The notes beneath the pieces are model-generated. The model was given only the letters and a program-made list of their open reading frames with translations. It was not told the origin of the DNA and made no database searches. A DNA stretch of 64,000 bases, from contig CM121342.1 of the NCBI GenBank assembly GCA_051530055.1, positions 6,696,001 to 6,760,000 on the forward strand, read 5' to 3'. This document shows, piece by piece, positions 1-9,667 of this stretch. This DNA is from Neoechinorhynchus agilis. Lineage: Eukaryota > Acanthocephala. A program made the position numbers and the translations under genes. How positions within the stretch are numbered: position 1 is the first letter of the stretch; every line of letters starts with the position of its first letter.

Positions 1-26
1 TTTAAATTAAAATCTGATCGCTTCCG

Positions 27-260
27 ATACCATAATCTTGTGTATTGTCCAAAACAACAAGAATATTAAAGTATTTCGTGTAAATACGCGCTTTAACTAA
101 GAAAGAATTTGAAATATATCGAAAAAGTTTTTTGCAAAGAAATTAATTAAAAAATTAAATGTAATTCTTTCCGATGCGGTTGTTTTGTGTGCATGAGGGA
201 ACAAAAATATTAAAGTATTTGGTGTAAATACGCGCTTTAACCAAGAAAGAAATTTAAATA
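27..260. repeat. Degenerate tandem repeat, about 145-bp period
   Basis: Two diverged direct copies of a unit containing the word TAAATACGCGCTTTAAC lie at about 27-117 and 170-260. A weaker third copy is visible near 655-750. The sequence is AT-rich with no sustained coding frame. The unit starts resemble the CGATATT...CACAATCTTGTG ends of the foldback elements elsewhere in the window, so it may be a decayed transposon derivative. Confidence 0.55.
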
Positions 261-370
261 CAGCCACTAAAATTTCTTTTGGCAGAAAATTTTAATAAAA
301 AAATTAAATGTGATTTATTTTGATGCTAGTTTTTTTTTGTAAAGTTATAATAGTGCACATTATGAAATTT

Positions 371-460
371 TCTCGACAATTAACACACTCACCACCTCCC
401 TCCGAATTCCAGCTTTTGTCCTTCCTCGACCGTAGCCATCACGCTGGCAGCATTGCCCAC
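371..460 (-). mobile_element. LINE 3'-end fragment, RLE lineage
   Basis: On the minus strand this 90-bp stretch matches the extreme 3' coding end (AASVMATVEEGQKLEFGGRW region) and the short 3' UTR of the LINE copies at 2355-2718, 40450-40577 and 47421-47540. It is 5' truncated to under 100 bp, as incomplete reverse transcription often leaves, and lacks the last bases of the 3' tail. Confidence 0.8.
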
Positions 461-469
461 CCGCGGTTC

Positions 470-1668
470 GTTGCTACATCCAAACGTGACCGAGTGTGCA
501 TGCTGTTTATATTGTCTCCGTTTTAGATAGCGACCGAAGGGGCGATGAAAACCTTGTGAAATATTTCTCGAATAAATGAGTATCGATAACACTGGGGACA
601 GGATTCGCCAACGTACAATCAAATTTACCCCGAGGACAATGATATATCTCATTAAAAAATTGTCATATCCGATCGTTTCAGACACCATATTATTGTATGC
701 ATCCGAGAACAATCGGATTTTATTTTATTCTTTTTATACGCCTTAAACACGAGCATGAATAATTTTGATATTCAAACGTTCGAGCTCAGCCGGTAGTCTG
801 TGGAATAATAAAATATATATATAAAAATGTGCTTTATTTTTCTTGACAAATTTTGAGAAAGTGTCGGAATTTTCCGAGAGGTGAAATATCGCAGAAATAA
901 ATTAGTGAATTTTTGATTGCGAAGAAGTGGCAAAACTACCAAAAAAGAATTTTTTTAGTATTTTCCGCAATATTTTTTTGTCCGGTGACAATTTTAATCT
1001 ATTCTGATCGCATTTTTTTGTCTTTTCAATTAAAAACTTGAGATCGGTGTTTGGGTGAACGTTTTGGAGTCGAAACTTTGTTGAAGATATGTAAATTATT
1101 ATGGAAAGATGCTCTGAAGCAAAACGATGGTTTAAGTTGACCGTTTTTGAGCTTTACCTTGGCCCAAGCTATATATTTAGTTAAAGATAAAATCCATGAG
1201 TATGTGGCGGTGGGGAAAAATTATATCAAAGAATGACTTTAATTGAAATATTTCGTCCAATCACACTGGACTTCTGCAGTCAATTATTGTTTCGCAAGTG
1301 TTTACGACAGATCGTAAGGCTAAAAAGATTTTTTAGCATTCAATTAATTGCAAGGAATGCAGGAGCGGAAATTTGAACGTTCGAAATTATAAATTAATTG
1401 GAATTATCAAGAATCACTTAAAACTTAGCAGGTACAAACAAATGATTTTATATTGAGGATTGTATTCGGGGATTTTGTCTAAAATCAGCTATGAGAAGGC
1501 ATTTGGTTTTTTTATCCTAAAATTTTCAAATTTTTTACATCGTACTTCAGCCACATACTCTAATATTTTTAGCTCTGAATAATTTGTCTAACTAAAAATA
1601 ATCAAAGGCCACAAAATTTCGAACGCATTTGTGTTAAAAACTCATTTTATTTGTGTTTGCGATTAAAT
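470..1668. other. Intergenic, nothing recognised
   Basis: AT-rich sequence without a convincing open frame, RNA gene or clear repeat apart from the weak third copy of the 145-bp unit near 655-750. It lies downstream of the minus-strand gene ending at 1669. Confidence 0.5.
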
Positions 1669-2037
1669 TCAATCACTGTCATCATCACTCATTTGGTCTA
1701 TTATCATTTTAATACCACGGTCCATATCCCCATCTCCCATTACAGTCAAATCGTCAATAACCTCTTCTGGAACCATCATAAAATCAAGTTCAATCTGTTT
1801 GCTTTCGCAATCATCATGTTTTTCAATATTAATAGGTTCAGTATTATTGTTCGAATTCGCCAATTTTATGAATTCATCACACCTATTGAAAAGATTGGAT
1901 AAGTCTTTATCTTCCCGTACCATTTTTTTCCGTTTTTCTTCATAAAGCATCTTGCCAACAATTTGTTTTCCTTTATTCTCACTTGAACTCTTCGCTAGCT
2001 TTTGAATGTTCTGTTTGTTGATTATCGAATCATCCAT
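1669..2037 (-). CDS. Small acidic-tailed protein, possibly NOPCHAP1-like
   Basis: An intronless frame of 122 aa starting at the ATG at 2037. The frame stays open farther upstream, but this ATG follows an acceptor-like TTTATAG by six bases. The N-terminal half is lysine-rich (KMLYEEKRKKMVRED), the middle has an LSNLFNRCDEFIKLANSN helix, and the C-terminus is strongly acidic (DQMSDDDSD). The order helix, then an NIE segment, then SKQIELDFMMV, loosely recalls the core of NOPCHAP1/C12orf45 (DUF4598), a chaperone linking NOP58 to R2TP during box C/D snoRNP assembly. That match is from memory and weak. No membrane segment or signal peptide is seen. Coding status is supported by length and composition only. 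Confidence 0.5.
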   Translation of the reverse strand: MDDSIINKQNIQKLAKSSSENKGKQIVGKMLYEEKRKKMVREDKDLSNLFNRCDEFIKLANSNNNTEPINIEKHDDCESKQIELDFMMVPEEVIDDLTVMGDGDMDRGIKMIIDQMSDDDSD

Positions 2038-2137
2038 TGTGTATCTATAAATTTGACACGTTTTTTTTATTGCAATCAATGACTTCAATTAATCTAAAGA
2101 CCGCATTCCACGACTAACAAAAATTTTTGTTTTTTGT

Positions 2138-2292
2138 GGCGTAGAAATTAAAACGATTTTATTTTTTAAATCCGATATCTCGGCACAATCTTGTACGCGT
2201 TTATCATGGTTGTTTGCAAGTTTTTTCAATAGGCACAAGATTGTGTGCTGAAATATCGGATTTTAAAAATAAAATCATTTTAATTTCTACGC
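2138..2292. mobile_element. Foldback (MITE-like) element
   Basis: Imperfect inverted arms of about 57 bp (2138-2194 and 2236-2292) flank a loop of about 40 bp. The tips read TGGCGTAGAAATTAAAA and its complement. The inner arms carry CGATATCTCGGCACAATCTTGT, a word shared with the foldbacks at 42552 and 63879, so these form one family. It has no coding capacity and is likely a non-autonomous DNA transposon. Confidence 0.7.
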
Positions 2293-2354
2293 CAGAAAAC
2301 AACCCATATGAATAATTCAATGTTCAAACGAACAAAAAATGTTATAACCACATA

Positions 2355-2718
2355 CAGCAACATCCGCTACTCCCTCGAAATCGCCGGTGGTGCCGCCAGT
2401 GCAGCGGAAGGGAGGAAAATACGGAAATATATTCAGTTATCGAGGGTTCACTATTTTGTCCCCTTTGGGGTAGAGACGTATGGAGCGCTTGGCAGCTCGG
2501 CACTCTCTCTGCTCCAGGATCTCTCGAAGAAATTGAGAGAGGCAACCGGAGACTCAAGAGCAGGCTTATTCCTTCGACAAAATATCTCGCTAGCAGTACA
2601 ACGGGGCAATGCTGCCAGCGTAATGGCGACGGTCGAGGAAGGACAAAAGCTGGAATTCGGCGGGAGGTGGTGAGTGTGTTAATTGTCGAGAAATGAAGAT
2701 TGATTGAATACATTTGTA
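2355..2718 (+). mobile_element. LINE 3' fragment, RLE lineage
   Basis: A 5'-truncated copy carrying the last ~105 codons of the LINE protein (SLEIAGGAASAAEG, HYFVPFGVETYGALG, NISLAVQRGNAASVMATV), a stop, and a ~45-bp 3' UTR ending GATTGAATACATTTGTAAAC. The frame is still open. The tail is shared with the minus-strand copy at 47421, which defines the family's 3' end; no poly-A tail follows. Confidence 0.85.
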
Positions 2719-3436
2719 AACATAATAAAAAGTCAGAGCTAAATTTAAATACGGTTCTAAATAGTTCTCATATTTTTTAAAGAGATCTTCAAATACGTAT
2801 CAGGGCTATCGATCTTGAACGAACAAAGTTTTAGTTGTAGGAGATGTTAATTACTCGTTATTTTATCCACTGAAAGATTACGGCTGGTCTCATGAATAAT
2901 TATAACTTTAGAAGTGCATATAAATAATCTGATTGGCTGCTCGAGTTTGTTATACTAACGAGAACATTTCCGCTATTTCAAACCAACGATATGGTTATTG
3001 TACAAAAAGCCTTAATCTGACAATGGACCAAAATGATGTGCTAATTTTTTATAATATTCAATTTTTGTCCGTATTTGCGCATATCATTCGTGCAATATTC
3101 AAAAAACGTTTATTGTTAACATTTAAATGAAGATTTTCAGCTAAACGACCGAGTACTTTGTCCTTGAGTGTTTCAAACTGCGTTAAACGACTAAAACATT
3201 CTCGCTGCCAATTAAAAGCATAAATTTATCAAGAAAAACTCAAATCTTCACTGTATGACAAAAAATGTACAACGTAGGAGTCATGTCCCTTCGAGTCAGC
3301 CGATTTACAAGCTATTTTTATCAAAGAATCAGTGATTCAGAAAAGGAATGATGGATGCATCGATGTCTCATCGTTTCCATCGGAACTTTAAGCGTTCGAA
3401 ACGGTAAACTTTTAAATTGTCAATTAAATTATTTTA

Positions 3437-3755
3437 GTCGGTGGCTATCAAATTACCTCCACAAAACATAAAATGAAGGAATTTTCAAAGTTATCTAAAA
3501 AGATTTCGATGATTCTGCAGACGAAAATGTTCAGAATTGAAAGAATTTTTGGAGGATTTAAAACTTTTCTGTTGTCTGATCCGAATAATAAAATTCAACG
3601 GCTTAAGACAAAAGAAATTAAAATGCAAATGTTTCATAATCTAAAGCCACAAAATAATTATTGCATTTATAGGGCGATGGCTATCAACTGAAGGAATCTT
3701 AAAAATTATTAAAAGAAATTTCGACGATACTACAGTCGAAAATGTTCAGAATTGC
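3437..3755. repeat. Diverged direct repeat, about 235-bp spacing
   Basis: The segment at 3437-3540 recurs at 3671-3755. Both start GGTGGCTATCA/CGATGGCTATCA, pass through a GAAGGAAT word and end CGAAAATGTTCAGAATTG. A 72-aa open frame across the first copy looks incidental. Confidence 0.55.
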
Positions 3756-4314
3756 CAGAGGGATCGATTGATCTTTAAAAAAAATTCTTAATTACATTAT
3801 TCAAAAAATGTAAGAACATAACACAAAATCAATTCTACATTTTCGAAATAAAATCTACACTGGCCGATTTTTCAGTAAACCGCATTTTTCCTCAAATATT
3901 CAAGCAAATTTTTTCAAGCACGATTGTTTCTGGATCACACAGCTGCCTTTCCTTAGGAGGAATTCTTCGTCAGTGATTCTTCTCAATATTTTGGACAATT
4001 GATTCGTGAAAGGCCGCCGTACAGAACGACTTGAATGTCTCGACGCCAAATGAAACGAAATAATGATTTCGACCGAGGTCGCGATATCATAGACTGCTCC
4101 CCTTCCCCGTCAAAACATTCTTTCTCACCTGAGCTAAAATCTCATAGTTTCGGACGCTGGTTTAAACGCTCGCGTGCGTAAAACTTTAGCATTTAAGTGC
4201 GAATAAAACACTTCAACAATCGCTGAAGAAGATCCGAGATAGTTGATCGAAATATCCAATAAAATCTTAATTTCATTTATCTCTCCTATCAACAAATAAC
4301 AATGAATTATCTTT

Positions 4315-4527
4315 TCAACATTTGTAACCGAGGTGACGCTTCACCCTTTGCGCTACTGCTCCACGGAGGTTATTTGTCGGAAGGACAAGAGCGATGTTGC
4401 TCTTGTTGCCTTCCATTGTCCTCTCCGCGTTGATGAGAAGAACTTCCTTGATCAGAGCCTTCTTTGGAGCCCGTTTTCCACCATTTTCACCTTCGCTCCT
4501 CCGAAGTCCATTGTGTGGTGATGCCAA
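4315..4527 (-). CDS. Isolated short open frame, unrecognised
   Basis: A 70-aa minus-strand frame in a stretch clearly more GC-rich than its surroundings. It is basic (EGENGGKRAPKKALIKEV and QRVKRHLGYKC) with a small hydrophobic centre. An overlapping plus-strand frame of 62 aa is also open, so coding direction is uncertain. It could be a conserved exon, a gene relic or chance. Confidence 0.22.
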   Translation of the reverse strand: MASPHNGLRRSEGENGGKRAPKKALIKEVLLINAERTMEGNKSNIALVLPTNNLRGAVAQRVKRHLGYKC

Positions 4528-5367
4528 CCAGCTTTTTTGTTAGACCATTTTTATTATATTTTATCTTCTAAACTTGCAGACAAAGAAATTTAATTCTAAT
4601 TTTCGAAAATTAATCTTCTATATTCGTACGTTTCTCTAATCAACACACAAATGGACATTTCCTTGACTATTGCCATCTTTTTGCTTGGTTAGTTACTTTG
4701 TTTTTGAATTCAACGAGCAAACAATCGTGTTTTTATTTTCTGGCTGTTACTTGATCAGTATAAATGGAACAATGTTTCATTTTGAACTATGATTGAACAT
4801 TCGGAATGTTAGCCTCACAAAAATCTCTAATCTTTAACATTTTAGTGTCGATTTATTCACACTATCGATGCTTTATTATTTAAAAATCACAGTCTTGTCC
4901 GTACTTTTGGGAAACGTCTTGCAAATTAGATGATTTTGAGAAGACGATTGATTTTATTTGAAATGTTGAGCAACATAAGTCTTTTAAGGTGAACCAAAGA
5001 AGTTTCAGAATATTGCTTTTTGGTCACGAAATGAATTCACAATTCCGTTAACTTTTTAACCGATTGTGGCTGAGTTTTAGTGCTAACAATCCGGTCTTCC
5101 ATCGAGTGCCCCCGAATTCATCGTTCAAATTGGATTAAATTTAATACTGCGATATGTTAAATTTGAAAACTGCTCGAGATCCCTTATTTTGAACCATGAA
5201 ATTTTATTTACGAATCTGTCACTTGCCAATACCTGCAAGTCAATAAAATTACTTTGCTGCAAGCGGTCATATTTGTCAAAATCACGCAGTCTTTTCTTGA
5301 TCAATTTGGTTAACGTAGCTTTTAAAAAAATCTAGACATTATGCAAACAATAAACCTTTTTTTGAAG

Positions 5368-7719
5368 ATGATTCGAATGTTTGTTCGATTCGAACTGCTG
5401 TCTCTTAGACGTCACAAAACGACTGGAGCAAAGAAATCATTCCAACCCGTAGGTTGTTGTTTTTTTTCAATTAAACTACGATCAAAATAACCATTAAAGA
5501 TAACGCCAATCGACACTACAAATCGAATAACGACAGTTCATCCTACGACAAAAAATGTTGCCGATATGTACGCTAGACGTGATTATGCCCAATCACTAGC
5601 AAGAAAACGATATCAGCCAGTTCGACCGAAAAACGGAGAGCCTTTGGTTATAAGTTGCAAAAGAAAAAGATTCAATCATTATCTGAGTAATAAATGTTTT
5701 GCCTAATGCATTCATCGCTATAAACTGCCTCATTCGAAGATCACCATTATCCTACACTTGATGAACGCTATTTGGTCTCTTGTGGGTGGAAAAACTCAAA
5801 GTACAAAGGGGATAAATTTACGATTCGATCTATGGGCAAATCTCGTATAAACGAGGATGTTAGTTTTAGCGGAATCGGTGTACCTCTCGATGTTGAGGAT
5901 AAGTTAAAAAATCAGGGGATAACTAATCCTACAAGTGTTCAGGTGAGAAAGATTTTTATAATACGAAAAAACTCATTTACATTCGCGAGGTTGAGGTTAA
6001 AATCAATATTTTTGAGTTTTTATATGATGCAAATTAGAATTTATCTCGATTTACCGCTGCTATTTAGCCTGTGAATTTGGAGATTAGTTAAAAAAATTTA
6101 AATATAAACGAATTATAAGTACATTGTAACTGAAATATGTTCGACCTTCCATTCCCATAACGCGTCCAAAACTTTAATTATTGATTTATTATAATAACAT
6201 TTATAAGAAACGGTATTTAATCGAATGTAATTTTGTGGAGAATATTTTTCTAACGCTTGCGAATTAAATTTAATATTTTATTTTGCGTTTTATTTTAAAG
6301 ATTGCAAGTATGAAGGAATACACGGCAACCAAAAATCATTTGTTGTGTTCTGCTCAAACTGGAAGTGGAAAGACGTTTGCTTATCTATTGCCAATCTTAA
6401 CAAAATCACCAAGCGGCACATCAATAATCGTTTTACCTTCAAATGTTCTCTGCGCTCAGATATCACACATTCTTCAACAATTCGATGGTTTCTATTGGAT
6501 CAATTTAGCCGAAAATAACGATTTACAAGTTGAGAATTCAAATCCCAATAAAAAATTCCTACTCATTGTAATACATTTAGCTGGATTCATTGAATCTGAA
6601 AAATTTAATTATTTCAACTCCGGGGCGTCTACTCGCTATTGAAGGTTTTACCAACATGTTTAAGTTGCTCACGCGGTCTACTTTGCGTTTAGAGACTCTT
6701 CAATCATCGCAAAGCGCCATCAGAAATATTATTTTAGACGAGGCTGACACTCTGTTTGACCGTAGTTTTGCCGAGCAAACTATTGATTTGGTGAAACGAT
6801 TTGGGATTGGTGTTCAAGATAAGGAACCTTTCACTAGGATATTGGTCTACACGGCAACATTAACGGACTCACTCAAACATGAACTTACACAATTCGTTAG
6901 TTATTTGTTTCATTGGTTTTTAAAGAACATTTCCATACTAACAAAATAATCTTGATCTGCCAAGTTATTTTTCCTTTCATTAAGCTTCCTAACCTCGTGG
7001 TAGTCAAAGACGACCTCACAAACAAAGTTCTGTCTCATGTTAGCCAGAAATTCGTCCGGCTGACGAAATCGTCAAAACCTGGTAAAATTTAATTTATCCC
7101 ATACTCTAAATGATCCTGGACTTTAGAATTTATTTTATCACTACTGAAACCAAGTTCATATAATAGGAAAAGCCCAGCTCTTCCTGCAATAATATTTTGT
7201 AATCGACGTAGCACATCCATTTGGTTACATGGATTTCTAATTAAGAACCGATTCGAGGACGTTAAACTCGTACTAAACTTAAAACAGGCTGATGTAAGAA
7301 TTTGTCTTAAAAAAAAGGACTTTCCCGCATTCTTAACAGACTGCAATCAATACGATCGATGATCGTTCTATCATTGTTACAACGGACGTTTTGTCACGAG
7401 GTGTGGACACTCAATGGGTAATTGCGACTGAAATTCCAATTAGTCTTGAGTCTTAGTAAAGGCTAAACATGTAATCAATTACGATTTCCCCACAGTCTTG
7501 AGCAATTATGTCCATCGATGTGGACGAGTCGGTCGTTTAGGACAGAATGCAGGGGAATGCCTGGTAACTAATTTGATCGCGAATGCTTCTGAAATTCATT
7601 GTGTGCAAAAGATCGAGGTTTGTTAAACTGCTGAGAAAAAGCATCAAATGACTCTTCAATAGATTGCCGTTAGACGAAATGGAGAAATGCAAAATATCGA
7701 TGAAGTCCTTACCAAATAA
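5368..7719 (+). CDS. DDX28-like: DEAD-box RNA helicase, DDX28-like, ten exons
   Basis: ATP-dependent RNA helicase, probably mitochondrial. Exons: 5368-5448, 5500-5686, 5740-5942, 6301-6528, 6581-6895, 6985-7081, 7127-7293, 7340-7417, 7462-7617, 7663-7719. They give 522 aa, close to human DDX28 (540). Phases match at every junction and most introns are 44-53 bp. The N-terminus (MIRMFVRFELLSLRRHK) is Arg-rich and lacks acidic residues except one Glu, like a mitochondrial presequence. Motifs in order: Q motif (GITNPTSVQ), AQTGSGKT (~175), TPGRL (~246), DEAD (~286), TAT in place of the usual SAT, IIFCNRR (motif IV), TTDVLSRGVD (V) and HRCGRVGR (VI). The start ATG sits directly after an acceptor-like TTTGAAG. 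The exon 4-5 intron uses a weak GTTGAG donor. Family is sure; the DDX28 assignment is inferred from size, presequence and motif VI. Confidence 0.88.
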
Positions 7720-7959
7720 CGATATACTCGTAAATAAAAATTGTTTTATACGTAAAGAAACGAAAACGTAGTTATCTAAATGCTAAGGTGCTGACTTTTT
7801 CGTTTTTCCTTCCGAAATATAATGATTTTTTCAATTGTTGATAGATTGCAACATTCAAAAATTTGACTTGAATCAACGCTTAATTGATTTCAGCGTTTTT
7901 TTACCGTAACTTGCGCATTATGTTTAAACCAGTCCATTAAACTCAAGGTCTACAAACGC

Positions 7960-8175
7960 GGTAAATAATTTTTTATCAAAGGCTTTTCGAACCTCGTCGG
8001 GTTCATCATCAGTTTGTTAATTATCTTAAGCCACATAATTCTTATTCCTTCTATCAGAATGGTTTATACTTTCAATTGTCATCGAGACGAACATTTTTAT
8101 CGATTACATTAATAGTGGTTTTTGAGAAAATATATCAGAAGTACGTATACTCGAAGAAGGTTTGATCGATTATTC
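7960..8175. repeat. Interspersed repeat, copy 1
   Basis: About 185 bp starting GGTAAATAATTTTTTATC, with the inner word CGAACCTCGTCGGGTTCATC, nearly identical to 16109-16293. A third, shorter and more diverged copy is at 41957-42040. After the shared part this copy runs on uninterrupted into GGTTTGATCGATTA (to ~8175). In copy 2 the same words are split apart by the minisatellite. Non-coding; probably a non-autonomous mobile element. Confidence 0.75.
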
Positions 8176-8421
8176 CGAAAAAAATCACTAATAAAATCTC
8201 GTAATATGGCAACATTTCGGTTCATTTTTACATTTTCGCTGACGTTTTAATGTTCAACAATGTAACATTATCAATAAATTTTCGTAAATCCATGACAGCT
8301 CTCTTATACACTTCACCTACCTCAAATGGGTCTCTCTTTGAATCAAAAGAAGACGAAATTTTTAATCAAATCTAAATCTCGAGTGGGCAAGAAGCACATC
8401 CGTGATTATATCAAGGATTTC

Positions 8422-9266
8422 TTTTGGGTTAGATTTCGACCCTGCTTATAAGAAGCTTGATATTTTAGGTTATACTTTCACTAATAACCTTTCGCCCGCC
8501 TCCGATATACACAAGATGAAAAAACTTTGAAACACAGCCAGAGTTAAGGCGAGACGGGCCGCTCGTATTAGGCTCAGCGCCCTAGTTTTTATTCCAGAGG
8601 AAGGCCTCCAGAACAACGCCTAAAATTCCGCTGTGTATTCTTGAAAACCCTGTTGAGACTACCCTTTGAGTGGATTTCCTCAGCAGACTGGCCCAACAAA
8701 TCCATGCAGTTGATCGGATTGTGACCTCAAATAAAAAGAACGGATACTTAACTATAGAATGTTGCTTTGGTTATTCAGCGACAGCGGTCGATCCATTGTT
8801 TGCCTTTGCGGAATAATTTTTTTAATCGTGGGATTTTTGGGTTAGATTTCGACCCTGCTTATAAAAAGCTTGATATTTTAGGTTATACTTTCACTAATAA
8901 CCTTTCGCCCGCCTCCGATATACACAAGATGAAAAAACTTTTAAAGACAGCCAGAGTTAAGGCGAGACGGGCCGCTCGTATTAGGCTCAGCGCCAAGATA
9001 TGCAAAGTAATATGGTGCTCTTGGGCTATTTCAGGCCTAGTTTTTTATTCCAGAGAAAGGCCTCCAGAACAACGCCTAAAATTCCGCTGTGTATTCTTGA
9101 AAACCCTGTTGAGACTACCCTTTGAGTGGATTTCCTCAGTAGACTGGGCCAACAAATCCATGCAGTGGATCGGATTGTGACCTCAAATAAAAAGAACGGA
9201 TACTTAACTATAGAATGTTGCTTTGGTTATTCAGCGACAGCGGTCGATCCATTGTTTGCCTTTGAC
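8422..9266 (+). repeat. Tandem duplication of ~420 bp carrying an RT-like fragment
   Basis: 8422-8808 and about 8836-9266 are near-identical direct copies. Copy 1 lacks about 41 bp present in copy 2 (8993-9035 region), the gap edges sharing GCC. Copy 2 has an open frame of 137 aa whose core (LDILGYTFTNNLSP..., then basic ARVKARRAARIRL, then a hydrophobic CKVIWCSWAISGLVF) resembles the connection/thumb region after a LINE reverse transcriptase. The resemblance is weak and the start of the frame lies in junk. Copy 1 is frame-broken. Confidence 0.6.
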
Positions 9267-9667
9267 GATTAGAACGATCCTCCAAACGGCATTTTTACTG
9301 ACTGGGTAAGCCATTCTTGTTTTCCAGTTTTATTTCTGGAACATTCTTAACGTTAAGTCTCGCTGACTTCGACTTCTCCATTGTTAAATATATTTTTCGC
9401 ACCGGAACTCAGTTGCATCATCTCGATTAAACTTTAATGACGAGCGCAGAGGTCAGCACTTTTTGTGATCAGCACATTAAGAAGAACAAGTCAAGAAAGC
9501 TGCATTTTGGTGGATATCATGGACGCATTTTAAAATGACAAATGCAGCAGCGAAAATCACGGTGCCCGGGAACGATAGAACCTTTTCAGATTTAAAAAAC
9601 GGCAAAAGACGTCCATCACGTTACCGAGAATCCTTATATTTTCTTAGTTTACATACAAAAAGTATCC

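Larger units (their letters stand above)
2719..5367. other. Intergenic, mostly featureless
   Basis: AT-rich spacer between a LINE fragment and the helicase gene. Apart from the direct repeat at 3437-3755 and the isolated short frame at 4315-4527 (listed separately), I see no gene, RNA or mobile element. Confidence 0.5.

Noticed and set aside
6568-6580. A 13-bp GT-AG intron in the helicase gene
   Set aside because: It restores frame, but a 52-bp intron (6529-6580) using a GTTGAG donor also restores frame and matches neighbouring intron sizes.
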